Positions 1 to 12,170 of a DNA stretch of 64,000 nt are shown piece by piece. Positions within the stretch are counted from its first letter, which is position 1; the number at the start of each line of letters is the position of its first letter. The DNA is from Anaspis maculata. Its lineage: Eukaryota; Arthropoda; Insecta; Coleoptera; Scraptiidae. The notes under the pieces are model-generated. The model had not been told where the DNA came from. It was given only the letters and a program-made list of their open reading frames with translations, and did not search any database. The translations under genes were made by a program, and so were the position numbers. The stretch spans positions 67,019,416-67,083,415 of the forward strand of contig OX421966.1 in the NCBI GenBank assembly GCA_949128115.1, read 5' to 3'.

Positions 1-1446
1 AGTATGTGAACAAATCGGTATGTACAAAATGGTATGTGAACAAAATGGTACGTAAACGATAGGACAAGTGATAAGTAAATAATCATGATAGGTCTAGTGA
101 AGAGCAAACGATAGTGATTGATAAACTCAGTACTCTCCTAATTGACAAAAAAAAAACAAACGCCTCGCTCAACTCCCTACTTCCATGGAGAATCCCAACC
201 CCATCATACTCAAATACACACATCGTACAGACAAAACTGAAGAAATGGTTAGTAAACAGGATTCACATGCGAGGCACGACTCGAGCCAACCTGTGGCCCA
301 CTCTTCGTCGTATGAATCAGACCTCAGCGGCCGTCACGGTAAAATTCCCCAATGCACAGTGTAAATTTAAGTCGGAGACAAAGGAATTTTTGTGGTATAT
401 GGGATGAGGTAAGGATGTTCTCAGATGAGACCATTTATTAGTGCGCCCGACCATGACAACTTGCCCGAATTCAGGTCCACTCACGGAACCTGCCCAGTGA
501 GAATGCTGAACAGGATTCCCACTAATCCGTAACCAAAGGGAGGCAAAGGTGAGAACAACATCAACAAGAGATTTGACATTTACAGTTAATTTCATGACCG
601 AACATCGTCAGCACTATCAAAGAACCAACAGGGGAAACACAGTCATTGGGCTACATTCGCTTCATTCAACCCCTCCCAGTCATTGTCGTCCATTCCTGAG
701 GAGGATGTTCTTGATACAACTGGAGATCTCCATAAATTTGCCCTGGACAGCGGGTGAAATTCGGGTAAAAAACAACATCCACTTTGGCACGGAGGTCACA
801 AGGGATAGGATATTTTTAGGGTGGAACAAAACTGTGCAAAACAAACAAATCCCAAAACAGAAATATTAGTGTAGGCAACAAGGCAGATTTCAGACAAGCT
901 AGGAATCTCCGTGGACACAGAGATGAGCGCGGGACGTTTTCAGACAAGACAAAGTGGCACAATATTTTTAAAAAAGGAGTAAAAAGACCCTTGTGATAAA
1001 CATTAATTTTCGAATTTATCAATCATATCAATGAGGGCGACGTAATAGACACACGAACAAAAGTAGGTATTTATTTATAAGCACACACAAGCGGGTTTCT
1101 CAAGAGCGCACGGGTACAAGAAATTAAAACATTTCAGACGCCGTGTTTTTGCCGTGCTTTTAAATAAATTTTAAAATCTAGCTCCTCGTTCCGTGATGTA
1201 TTTCTCCCAAGCAAAAGCAAACCTTCGCGGAGACGACGGCTCGCGCTGGACCATTTAGCGATTTGATACGGTGGCGGGTAACACAAGCCCAACACAAGAG
1301 AGGCCCGGTTCCCCCTGTGTTCGAACTCAAATGTTTCTAGGCACGGGAAAAATGCGATGCGACGCTACCACACGCAAGAAATGCATGTAGGTATTAATTC
1401 CCCAGTGACGCCAGCACAAGACAAAAACAAATTTTTTCTGGACTCC
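1..1446. other. Non-coding spacer, nothing recognised
   Basis: Short open frames occur on both strands, but none has a recognisable domain, splice context or amino-acid composition that looks like protein. The first 60 bases contain a short imperfect repeat of the words GGTATGTGAACAAA. I see no RNA gene. Confidence 0.6.
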
Positions 1447-1650
1447 TGGCTTCTCTCCACAGCGCCCCCCCTTAAACAAATCCTGGTCACGGCACCACTC
1501 TGTAATGGTACGCCCCTCTCCCCCTGTGACATTTCACGTGTTTGGCCTCTGATCGTCGAAATTCTACGTTGTGCCCGTTGTTGTTCGCATCTTAACCCTT
1601 TGATCCGCTTTTGTTCATGAGGTGAACGACCCGAGGGGGAAGAAGATGGA
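1447..1650 (+). repeat. Dispersed repeat block A (inverted partner near 62.8 kb)
   Basis: This block shares clear similarity with the reverse complement of about 62740-62870. Shared words include ATCCTGGTCACGGCACCACT and TTTTGTTCATGAGG, in the same order. No coding capacity is evident. Together with block B (2285-2655) it belongs to a repeat present at both window edges. Edges are approximate. Confidence 0.6.
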
Positions 1651-1968
1651 CTTCAATGAAACACGCTCATTGCACAGAAATTACATTTACTCAAAACAAA
1701 TGAAGTGCAAAATTAGTCTTTTCTCAAAACACCTACCATGTGACTGACAGCATGAACAAAATAAACAAAAACAATGAAACAATTGAAAACAACACAACAA
1801 AATATGTCAAACTGTCAAGTCAAAGAAAATGGAGAGTGACGGATTCGGAAAAAAGCACTCATGTGGAAGAACCCAGTCGAAGAAACCACTGAGTTAAGCT
1901 CAAAGAAAAGGGTTCTCAAACATGTTGTGACAAAATGTAAAACTCACTGAGACTTTGCTCTCCCTACC

Positions 1969-2043
1969 GCAACGCAGCAAATAACGCAAAGTAACGCAAA
2001 GCAACGCAAAATAACGCAAAGCAACGCAAAATAACGCAAAACA
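1969..2043 (+). repeat. Short tandem repeat, about 10-bp unit
   Basis: Seven or so copies of a unit close to AACGCAAARY follow one another with small length changes. This is a simple minisatellite; no function is suggested. Confidence 0.8.
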
Positions 2044-2284
2044 AAAGGTCGCCACACTCACACAAACACACAAAAAACAACAACTGAAGACACGTTAGTA
2101 GACAGGGCATAATAAACAATACACTACAATACAACTTCAAAATACTACAACTACACAATGGGGGTAATCCTGTTGCGAACCTGTACTCGAGGACACTGTA
2201 AGAGAACCTATCCCACAAAATCTGACATTTGCCTCGTTACGCGAGTCGCAAGCGACTAAGTTGTAACCAATCGTCCTTATCTAC

Positions 2285-2655
2285 CATGGCTGTCCCTGTC
2301 CCTTACCCTGGCAGGTAGCATCAAATCATCTCATCACAAACAAAGCAAAATAAATAAACAAGACTCCCCTAAGTAAAAGCCCTCTGACACATAGACAAAA
2401 GTAAACATTGTAAAAGTCAATTTTAGGTTGGGTAGAAGTGGTTGATAGTACAGGAACGACTTTCACGGTATTCAAGAAAATATTAGTAAAATAAGTTCAT
2501 CAAGGCTCGATCATACTCGCAAGCGCCATTTGCAAAACTCAGTGAGTAAATAAACAAAAGGGGAACATTTCAATTCAATTCAATTTAACAAGAAAATATT
2601 TGAGAACCGGAACAGACGGAGGGCTCTGAATCTTGTCACAAAGATTATGACAGAT
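2285..2655 (+). repeat. Dispersed repeat block B (inverted partner at window end)
   Basis: The block matches the reverse complement of about 63615-64000 over its length, for example around CATCAAATCATCTCATCAC and ACAGACGGAGGGCTCTGAAT, with many point differences. It lies about 640 bp after block A. At the other window edge the two blocks occur in the opposite relative order, so this is not one simple inverted duplication. No coding capacity is visible. Confidence 0.65.
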
Positions 2656-3709
2656 CAAAGATACAGCACTGACATTAAAAAGGAGTTGACTACAAATCTG
2701 TACATAAAAATGACAACATAAAAATATCGCAGATAATGACGTTCAGCAAAAATTTGACACAAAATTACAGTCAAGTGCACACATGAAAAACAAATTACAT
2801 ACAAAAAATTACTAATCTGACCATAGAATTATGACATAAAATTCAAACAGACAAAGTTAATGCAATAAACACTTCACGTTGAATTATTCCAGTCAAAAGC
2901 GGCATGCGTGCCTTTAAAATTATCTAAGCGTATGTTTTAATAAAGAGGACGTACTTTTAATTTAATTCGGCAGTGACTTATCAATCAAAAACCAAGTAGT
3001 ATTCAAATAGAAAACGACAAACGAATACACAAGCAATTTAAAAAAATACAACAAAAATTAATATTTACCTACAAAACACACGCACAACACGCAGCCTCTT
3101 CGAGAACTGACCGCATCTTTTTGCCCTAGTTTTTACTCTCCTGTGCATGCAGACGGCAAAGCACCCTCGTTTAAAGTAATAAAATCTCGTCGCTCGACCC
3201 ATTTACAATCTTAGGACGGACGACACTATGGTCGAAAGTCCCAAATGTGACCGTATCAAAACTGCTCGACCATGGGTTAACACAAGTTCGCATTTTTGTG
3301 CCTGTTTCGTTAAAAGGGGAATTTTTAAAACTAAATATTTCTAGCTATGCAGCGCGCTGATTTAATATACATTTTTATATGGTAAAATAAGGTGAAATCC
3401 CACAAGCTGGAAATATATGAGATTTGCTCATATATTTGATGTGTGGTATGAGGTATGAGATCTTGTTGAAATATATGAGTCTCATACCAAATATATGAGA
3501 TCTGGCAACCCTAATGGTGAGTCCTTTATCAAATAAAGAGAAATTATCCAGACCATCCACGATAATACTGAAAAAGTGAAAAAGCACCCGATTTGCTGTA
3601 TTTAAGGTACCTACCTCCTACCTCCTCCTACCTACGTTATCCTATATAGGGAATTAGGTAGGTACATAACCTATAGGTACATAATAAAGAACCAAAAATT
3701 CGCTGATAA
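2656..3709. other. AT-rich spacer and presumed promoter side of the zinc-finger gene
   Basis: No open frame of note. Around 3410-3510 the words AAATATATGAGA and CTCATA recur several times. At 3605-3680 there is a CTACC/TAGGTAC-rich microsatellite. The zinc-finger gene begins directly to the right, so its promoter should lie here, but I cannot point to a convincing core promoter motif. Confidence 0.45.
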
Positions 3710-3723
3710 GATATCACTTCAAA

Positions 3724-5914
3724 ATGTAAGTTATAAAATCAATGGTTTTTGGTTATCCATTAAACTTTTCGTTTGTATTGTTTGTAATATTCCAGGTTTT
3801 ATTCACCGGCAATTGCTCTTGGCACGTATGACAACTGTTCTCAATGTTCATATCAGGCTGCATCTGTGTTTCAACTCCATCACCACGTCCAGAGGAACCA
3901 CAAAAACGTTTACGCGGCCGAACTTTTCCACGCCATTGTAGAACCAGAACAGTTTCCATGCACCTGCTGCGACTACAAGAGCTACTATCAGTTTGAATTG
4001 TACGAACATTGCAGACAAGCGCACAATCCGAGGACCGCAGACAAAGAAATTATATCGTTCAGTGAAGATTTCGTGGTATATGCGTGCGATCACTGCAAGT
4101 ACAAAGCAGATTCGAGCTTTTGTCTCGCAAGACATCATGCTTTTTGTGGAAAGATGTCACCGTCAGGGGTACAATCGGATTCTGCAGAAAATGCCGCAGG
4201 TGAGGAGTCGCCAAATTTGAACTGGGCTGATGAAAAAACATCCAAAATAAACGTCGAAGCAATGGAGTCGAATCTGTCGTCTCGGAAGTCATTTGATGAA
4301 GAAATCTGTCGGTTTAAATGTAACCATTGTTCGTACCGAGCTAGACAAAAGAGCAGTCTAAAAAGGCCTCGAAAAAGGCACATGATGCGGCATGCTACTG
4401 ACGAAAAAATCAACTGGTTCCAGTGCAACGATTGTCCGTATCGAGCTAAACGAAAGTCGCATTTGAAAGGGCACATGTTGAAACATGCTACAGATGAAGA
4501 AATCAATTGGTTTCAGTGCAATAACTGCTCGTACCGAGGTAAAGATAAGTGGCGTCTGAAAAACCACATGTTGCAACATACTAAGAATGACGAAATTAAC
4601 TGGTTCCAGTGTAACCACTGTCCGTACCAAGGTAAACGAAAGGTTGATCTGAAAAAGCACATGTTGCAACATGCTACAAGTGAAGAGATCGATTGGTTCC
4701 ATTGTGACAACTGTTCTTATCGAACCAAACGGAAGCCATGTTTGAAATTACACATGTTACAACACCTCGCGAGCGAAGAAATCAATTGGTTCTATTGCAA
4801 CAACTGTTCCTTTCAAACTAAACAAAAGTCATGCTTGAAATTGCACATGATACGACACGTTCCGAGCGAAAAAATTGATTGGTTTTACTGCAACAACTGT
4901 TCTTACCGAGCTAAACTAAAGTCACGCTTGAAAGTGCACATGCTGCGACACGTTACGAGCCAAGACATTAATTGGTTCCAGTGCAACACTTGCTTGTTCC
5001 AAAGTAGACGGAAGAGTGTTCTGAAAACGCACATGTTGCGACATGCAACTGATGAAGAAGTCAATTGGTTCCAGTGCGAGACTTGCTCGTTCCAAAGTAA
5101 ACGGAAAGCTGATCTGAAAACGCACATGTTGCGACATGCAACTGATGGAGAAATCAATTGGTTTCAGTGCAAAAACTGCTCGTTCCGAACCAAACATAAG
5201 AAATCTCTGAAGTCACACATGTTGCAACATGCAACCAGTGACGAAATCTCTTGGTTCCAGTGCAATGACTGCTCGTACCGAGCTAAAAAGAAGGCCGATT
5301 TGAAAAAGCACATGTTGCGACATGCTACAAACGTAAAGATCAATTGGGTTCACTGTAGCAACTGCTCGTACCGAACTAAAGAAAAGGGAAATCTGAAAAG
5401 GCACATGTTACGACATGCTACAAATGAAGAGATTAATTGGTACCGGTGCAACATATGCTCTTACCGAACTAAAGAAAAAGGAAATCTAAACAGACACATG
5501 TTGCAACATGCCACAAATGAAGAGATCAATTGGTTCCAATGCAACAACTGTTCTTACCGAGCCAAACGGAAGGAACACTTGATAAGCCACTCGTTGCAAC
5601 ATGCCACAAACGAAGACATCAATTGGTTCCAGTGCAACAAGTGCTCGTACCGATCTAAAAGAAAGCCAAATCTAAGAAGACACACAAAAACATCACAACC
5701 AGTGAAGAAATCGATAGGGATGTTGGATCAATCGCTGATGTGGAATAAAAGGTTTCACTGTATTTTTAGATGTAAATTCTCAATAAAAACACAATCACGC
5801 AATTCAAATTTTCGGTATTTTGCGTCTAGACACCGAAGAAGTGAGTGGATTTTGCGAGCGAGTGGGAACTTTTTCTTCTCTTTTCTGTTGTTTCCCCTGT
5901 TCCCTACAATCTAA
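3724..5914 (+). CDS. Poly-C2H2 zinc-finger protein, paralogue 1
   Basis: Probable nuclear DNA-binding protein. Proposed CDS is 3724-3725 joined to 3796-5914: the exon ends in AAAAT, a 70-bp intron (GTAAGT...TTCCAG) follows, and the next exon starts with G, so the start codon is AT|G. The product is about 706 residues. Three spaced N-terminal fingers (about residues 14-120; the third ends in Cys rather than His) are followed by about 15 tandem fingers of form C-x2-C-x12-H-x3-H, with a 28-residue period and a linker like ATxEEINWFQ instead of TGEKP. The last finger is incomplete, and the frame then runs through an AATAAA signal (5782) into low-quality sequence, so the true C-terminus may be damaged. 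It is clearly paralogous to the minus-strand gene at 26-27.5 kb. DNA target unknown. Confidence 0.85.
3726..3795 (+). other. Intron splitting the start codon of zinc-finger gene 1
   Basis: The intron has a GTAAGT donor and a TATTCCAG acceptor. Without splicing the reading would be ATG followed directly by TAA; with splicing AT joins G and opens the long frame. The upstream exon shares the word GATATCACTTC (3710-3720) with the paralogue (27554-27564), which supports homologous 5' exons. A cDNA would confirm it. Confidence 0.7.
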
Positions 5915-7160
5915 GTTCGTGGGCCCGTGCATGAGGGGCTCCTATTATAAATCTCTTTTCAAAGGCTGCGTCTCTTACATCTGGACTATTCTTTTTGCAC
6001 TGCTCTTTTTAGGCTATGGTATTCTTTTGTCCGTTTTGGAAGAGATTGGATATGGCCTGTGCCTTTGTGGAGAACTGGATTTTTTTCCACCTTGAATTGC
6101 CCTTGAAGCTTAGAAGGATATCGCGAACGCGAGTGTCATAGCCGAAAATGTAAAACTCAATTTCACTTTTCCAAAAACTTCTGAACCAATGGTTACGCGA
6201 GCAATTACTCAAGTCAAGGTACATACTCTCATGTGAAAATTCTTTTGATTGAACCCCGTACTGTTTTGTGTTGTGAACCTCTTGTTGCTAAAACCTACAA
6301 AGGTGCTCGCCGACAAACTAACGCGGAAAGGCTTCGAAACTATTATTGTTTCTTATAAATGAATATCAGATCGCTAACCAACTATTGAGCCCTAACAATT
6401 CATTAAACGTACAAATTTCTTCAATCGATGCGTCGTTGAACAGCCCAGGTAATTATACGAACAGCTTCCAATAGATTTTTCATTTCACGAATAAACAACC
6501 TCTATCAACTTCAGGTGAATACTGCAACAAATTAATCAGTTGCGCGATAACCAACCCGACATTCCTCTAGGTGAAACTCCTCTCCATAACATTCTTCATT
6601 TATAGCAGTTCTCTTGTACTCAATAATCCAACCAACATGGAAATCTAAATAACTCCTGTTGCACGCTAAAACAAAGTCATTAGTTTCAAGGAGGGGGGGG
6701 GGGGGACGAAACGTTGTCCTAAACTTATTATTATAAACAATTGGGCTTCTTCGGCACGGTCCGACCCTGGTTTGGACAAATGCGATTTTAGTTATTCCAT
6801 TTTTTTTTCCGTGCTTCTCCAAATTTAACAACGCGTATTCAGAAGAATCGTCCAAAGGCTTCGTCTAAGTTCCAACCCCAACCCTTGGACTGCTGGCACC
6901 ACCTAATGAGCAGTTAAAGTCCACCCCTGTGTCGATCATGGCTTCCTAGGATATTGTAAAACCCCAATCGTAGGTCGTCTACCCCTCCCACAAGATCGCT
7001 CCTTTTCCACTTCGCGGTACCGTTTGTCAGTCACAAGCATCCACCACTGAAGCTAGCTCAGCTGAAAAAGATCAAGACACGACTCCAAAGCAGATCAGGA
7101 CACATCGCAGCAAAATATCAAGACAGGACCTTAAAGCAGATAAGGACTTATATCACAGTG
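5915..7160. other. Spacer with degenerate 40-bp repeats at its right end
   Basis: No convincing gene. A homopolymer of about 13 G lies near 6692. From about 7060 to 7150, and resuming after the inserted element at 8018-8065, a degenerate unit near GATCAAGACAYGACTC and CAGATCAGGACACAT repeats about four times. Confidence 0.5.
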
Positions 7161-8009
7161 CATGGGCGCCCACAGGATTTTTGTCAGGGGGGGGCAAATA
7201 GCTTTAGTTAGAGAACGTCACATACCTACCTGGCCTAATTTGCGAAGTCCTATAGATTAGCGCCGCAGGCGAATTTTTTTTCGAATAATAATAATAATGG
7301 TGATAATAATTATTGTGCGAAAAATAAGGAAATATATTTGAAAATTGAACTTATCTTTAGAGAAATTTATTAAAATTTGTAATTTTGTACAAAATGTATA
7401 AAAATTTACTTCAAAATAGCCAGGTCAATAGTTACACTCGTTCATTATCTTGAAAAAACCCCTAGTGTTTTAAACCAGAGGTTCAGAAAATTTCAATTAT
7501 TGCCATGATTGATATAGAGGTCAATTGTTACACTCGTTCATTATGTTGAAAAAATGCTCAACAAAATGCCCTCTGCCCCCACCAGTCTGCAGCTTTTTAG
7601 TGGCTTATTAGTTCTTAGAAATGTTTTGATAATAAACTGCTTTTAATCCAAAGCTCTTTACAGTGTTTATACCAAACGGAAAAAATAACATAATCATTTC
7701 ACCCTATATTGGGCAGTGGAGGTGGTAGCTGGAATGCACAAATTGCAGATCGTTACCTACCTACCTATCTACCTATTTTATGACTTTACGGGTAGCTATC
7801 TAATTTAGGTAGAAGCCTAATGAAATTTCAAATTGCTCTAACAGTTCAAGAAAATGTAAATTACCTTCTCAAAGTTTTTTCTTTCGAAAATGAATTTTTT
7901 TTTCCTCTCTCGAAAAAAAAATTTTTTTCGTAAGGAAGAATTTATTCAGCTGCTCCGGAGCCAGGGGGGGGCAAGTGCCCCCCCTTGCCCCCCCTTCCGG
8001 GCGCCCATG
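7161..8009. mobile_element. Non-autonomous inverted-repeat DNA transposon, 849 bp, 8-bp TSD
   Basis: The ends are inverted (CATGGGCGCCC at left, GGGCGCCCATG at right) and are flanked by a perfect 8-bp direct repeat TCACAGTG (7153-7160 and 8010-8017). Subterminal poly-G and poly-C tracts follow the ends. There is no transposase frame. An 8-bp duplication fits the hAT or P superfamilies; the CATG start is reminiscent of P, but the assignment is open. It split an older 40-bp tandem repeat. Confidence 0.85.
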
Positions 8010-8065
8010 TCACAGTGGAAGATCAAGACATGACTCGAGAGTCGATCAGGACACATAACACCGGA

Positions 8066-10002
8066 GCTTATTATCAGTGATAGATTACGAGATCTCGTTG
8101 CAGGTTCCTCTTCCAACAGCAGCGGTCTGTGTGAGGGATTCCAACCTCATGGATATGAAATTACACAATCTCTTCGATAGCAAAGGACGCAACTCAGTTG
8201 ACAGATGTCAAAGCCTTCGTAAGAGACATAAAATATAAGAGAATGCTACTACCCTTGAAAAGCTATAACCTCAAGTACGCTCTGATTATCCCCTTTCCCC
8301 CTGCCCTTCTGATTCGAGCCTAAGAAGGAGAAGCGGAGTTACCTTTTGCTTCTATCGCCGTAGTTGAATATCCATTTCTTTCGTAATAATTCCGCCTAGT
8401 TTCTTCCCATCTCATCATTTTTCCATTCTTCTGCCTTTGTATGTCCTTCCAACATTCCCTTAGGTACGAGGTCCCACAAGGTCCCACAAAGGTCCAACAG
8501 GTCCCTTTGTTTTATTGCTCTAGGAATTTTGACATGAGTTATGATAGGGAAAATAAAAGACACTATTGTTTATATATGGTCTTATTTCAACAAACGCTGA
8601 AATCCACAGCTTCTAGCATCATTTGACGTGTTATATTCGTCACTTTTGTAGATGGTCGTATGAAAAAACATTCATCTATTTTCATTATACCTACTATGAC
8701 TGTATCACTGTTCATGGTGAAAACAGTGTCACAGAATGCTATACTTTGTGTAACTGTTTTGGCTGTCATTGATCATTGATGACATAAAAATATTTCAAGT
8801 TGTAATGTGTACATTTTCTAATTTTTATCGGGTGAATTAAGAGGAAATAGACAAAGTAGTATAAAGTATAAAGTCGTCAGTCTCTTGGCAGTACGCAAGC
8901 CTGTCCGAAAATTCTCGGATGACATTTTGGATAACTTCAACACTGATCAAGGGACATTCCTCACGATTTGATATTTCAAGTTTTCTAAATTTTGTGGTCT
9001 GTTAATGTAGGCTTCAGATTTGAGTACGGATCCTAAGAAATAATGGAGGGGGGTGAGATCCGCAGATCTCGCAGGCCACTATATCGGTCCTCGTCTGCCA
9101 ATCCACCTTTCAGGGAAACAGGTGTCCAAGAGAGTAAGGACAGGTCGCGCATAGTGACCAAAAGGTAAGACTAAAGGGCGACTGGAAAAGCTTGACCTTG
9201 GAGTGGAATATTTTGAGAGATTTTATGGACATTTCTGCGATAAAAACGTTTTTATTTTGTTAAAACATCATCAATAGAAAACTGGAAAATTACCACTTTT
9301 GATAATTATCATCTCGGAAACTATCAGTTCAAAAGGTGTGCATGTGCATATTGCTCAAATCATAATTCAATTGGTGCTTTCCACCTACCTCCAAGTTTGG
9401 TACACCTTCCATTTGCGCACGTGCGGGACCAAACAATGCTTTCCATCTACGTGTTCTTATACCCTTGACAGACTGGAAAGCTTAATGATCATTAAGCGTA
9501 AATTACGATATAATGACCAGTGTGTCACGTCGTCATTTACTTAATGATCATTTAGAACGTCATTTAGGACCTCAATGGTCATTAACTAGGAGTAACCATG
9601 ATCGCCGAATAATCGCCGGTGGTCGTGCATCATCGCCGTGATTTTTGAATACCATTGGCCAGCTTTTCTACAATGAATCGCGATATCTGTCATCTGCCAT
9701 CAAGCCTGTCATTTCAGTGCGCCATTCAGACATGTATTCCTGGAATGGAGGGGCTGGATTTTGTGTCTTGCCTCTTGCAACAGCATCTTTTGTACCAAAT
9801 TTTAAGATAATACTCGTAGCGTACACGTATAAGCACGTACGAAAAATTAAAACTCCTCGTTTTACATAAGAAATGATCACCTATTCGCGGAATTTGGATG
9901 ATACGAACATCGCAAACACGCAGCACGCACGGTATCGATTGGCGGCACTTTTATTTTTGAGCAAAGTCGAATTTATTGATGAGGAAAGGGGTTTTTCCGT
10001 AA
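8066..10002. other. Spacer with repeat fragments
   Basis: No gene recognised. The part around 9420-9550 carries palindromic words such as CTTAATGATCATTAAG and CCCTTGACAGACTG that recur at about 23680-23740 (TTAATGATCATT, GTCTGTCAAGGGTA), so it belongs to a dispersed family. The rest is unassigned. Confidence 0.45.
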
Positions 10003-10380
10003 GTATTGTGACATAGGCGGCGATCGAGCGCGCGCTAATTAAGTGGGGAGAGATAGGTACGGACGATTATGGAATGGTTGGATTGAGACAGAAGGTGATA
10101 GGAAATTGACCAGTGCGAAAGGTGGAATGCAGAGTGTGCTGATATAGGTAAGCTGGTATTGTACGGTATAGGGAAATATATAATAATTATGACACTCATG
10201 TGAATTATTATATATTTCCCTATACCGTACAATACTAGCTTACCTATATCAGCACACTCTGCATTCCACTGATCAATTCCCTATCACCTTCTGTCTCAAT
10301 CCATCCATTCCATAATCGTTCGTACCTATCTCTCCCCACTTAATTAGCGCGCGCTCGATCGCCGCCTATGTCACAGTATC
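10003..10380. repeat. Near-perfect 380-bp palindrome (foldback/MITE)
   Basis: The left arm (10003 to about 10185) and right arm (about 10200-10380) are almost exact reverse complements, from GTATTGTGACATAGG to CCTATGTCACAGTATC, with a loop of about 15 bases. One arm carries about 9 extra bases near 10115. Transcribed, it would form a long duplex able to feed small-RNA pathways. I do not see a clear target-site duplication. Confidence 0.85.
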
Positions 10381-10784
10381 CGTGAGATAGGTAGGTGGTA
10401 GTTACCCATATAAGTGTTTATTTCCATAAATATTTCATGAATAAGCTGAAACTATGCTGATAGCTTTTGACATGCTACCTAGATTATTAGGTATATTTCA
10501 AAACGTTTTGCCAAAGTAAGCGAAATGGAAGGTACCTACTAATCGCAAAAGCTGTTTGAAAACTGCGGAAAAAGTTATAATGTAATGAACCGAGCACACG
10601 ATAGATACGAACATAATGAACTATAACATGCATCTGTCACTTGCCTTGCCACTTGCCAGCGGGACTATGCGATTTTGATCAGGTTGACTAAATCATCAGT
10701 CTCTTTATTTTTCGTTTCCTCCATTTCTTTCGATTCAATACAAATTCAACATATATTTTGGCAACAAATAAAGATAGGTATACT

Positions 10785-10905
10785 CTATACACTGATAGAA
10801 AGGACCACCAGATTCCTCCGCTTGAAAAGTAGTCCCGAGCGTTACCCGCGAAATTTTAAATTCCAGCATAGAGTAAAAATAGGTAGAGTATCCACGCCGT
10901 GCTAA
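10785..10905 (+). repeat. Dispersed repeat fragment, partner at about 60590-60690
   Basis: The words CACTGATAGAAAGGACCACC and CGCTTGAAAAGTAGTCC also occur reverse-complemented near 60610-60690. Two copies of a non-coding dispersed repeat; family unknown. Confidence 0.65.
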
Positions 10906-11002
10906 TTTTTGAAGCTGAATGACCACCCTCCAAACCAGAGGGCGATGCGAAAGCCATCTATGTGTGAGTATTGCCAAGAGCGGAAGCTGTAGGTGCCCAG
11001 AC

Positions 11003-11604
11003 CACATACTTAAATAGCTATACCGCGCAAGAGAGACGTCCGACACCTGTAATTATGGGCGCCGCCATCTTGATGGTTATTTAGGGACTTTGGGTGGTGT
11101 GGACTGGCACCACTTCGCTAGTTGGCCACTTGACTAAGCACGACATTATTTTATTTCTCCCTCAAAGTACGTGGAATCAACACTAATAACATCAAGTGAG
11201 AATCAACAAGTGAAGAAAAGGTGTGCGATCATTCCAGCATCCAAAAGTTCGGTTAACTACGTGATGTTTATTTACACTGTCAAAAAGCTCTCACTTGACG
11301 TTTCGTTTACTCAGAGTACAGTGACTCCCAACCATCCAACTCGATGTGAGTATTTCGTAATTTCAAGAAAACTAAATACACTTACGTGATGGTACTTGAG
11401 AAAACTGGATCGCTATTGTAAAATTGCAGAAGGTTTGATCAGTTTCACGGGCCTTAGGATATTTTGTGGTAGCTATATAGCTCGGTATTTTGAGATACAC
11501 TGGAAATTAACCATCAAGATGGCGTCATTCTCTAACTCCTTTTATTACGCGGCGCAGCAGAATGCGCAATAGGTTCATGAGCGGTATAGCTATTTAAGTA
11601 TGTG
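11003..11604. mobile_element. 602-bp inverted-repeat element, copy 1, 8-bp TSD
   Basis: It starts CACATACTTAAATAGC and ends with the reverse complement GCTATTTAAGTATGTG, with inverted ends of about 24 bp. The flanking 8-bp duplication GCCCAGAC is perfect (10995-11002 and 11605-11612). A second copy, in the opposite orientation and with its own 8-bp duplication, is at 27593-29215. No transposase is encoded. The superfamily could be hAT or P. Confidence 0.92.
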
Positions 11605-11739
11605 GCCCAGACGTGTGGCTGAAACCAAATCGTACGACAGAGCGAACAGCAGGAATCTGTAATGCCGGTACAACAGTCAACGGCTGTCTCGCCGCCCCAC
11701 AGTGGTCGGAAAATCAAAACTACGCGCAGAAATTCTGAA

Positions 11740-12170
11740 ATTGTCAGAATGAGTTCACTGATGTATTGACATTTTCAGAAAAATGTTGAAAAAAATCATC
11801 TTCATAATAGGGGGTTGTGACGGGGGCGACCAAGGGGGTGACAATTTGAAGAAGCGACTGAAATTTCCAAAACTTTCAGAATAAGTAGAAAACGGGTAGG
11901 CATTTTCGAGGAAAATATTGAAAAAAATCAAACTTTAAAATAAGGGATGGAAGAAGGGTTGAAATGTCGAAATTATGACTCCACGTTTTTGGTATCATCA
12001 AAATCTTCAAATCAAAGAAACACATTTTTGGAAAAAACATTTTCAAAAATTTATCTCAAAATACTGGTGGTGACAGGTGAATTTTTGAAAAAAAAAACAA
12101 CTAAAACTCACGAAACTCTCAGAATAAGTTGTTGAACATGTTGACCTGAAAAAAATGCTGAAACCCATCA
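11740..12170 (+). repeat. Degenerate tandem repeat, roughly 120-135 bp unit
   Basis: The word TCAGAATRAGT followed by a GAAAAAAATC tract recurs near 11743, 11877 and 12119, with a fainter unit between. An old satellite-like stretch; no coding meaning. Confidence 0.5.

Noticed and set aside
1964..2218. 84-codon minus-strand frame rich in Cys, Leu and Phe
   Set aside because: It starts in the AACGCAAA minisatellite and runs through low-complexity DNA; no homology is apparent.
4059..5404. Minus-strand open frames of 60-120 codons across the zinc-finger array
   Set aside because: They repeat with the 84-bp finger period and are shadows of the plus-strand gene.
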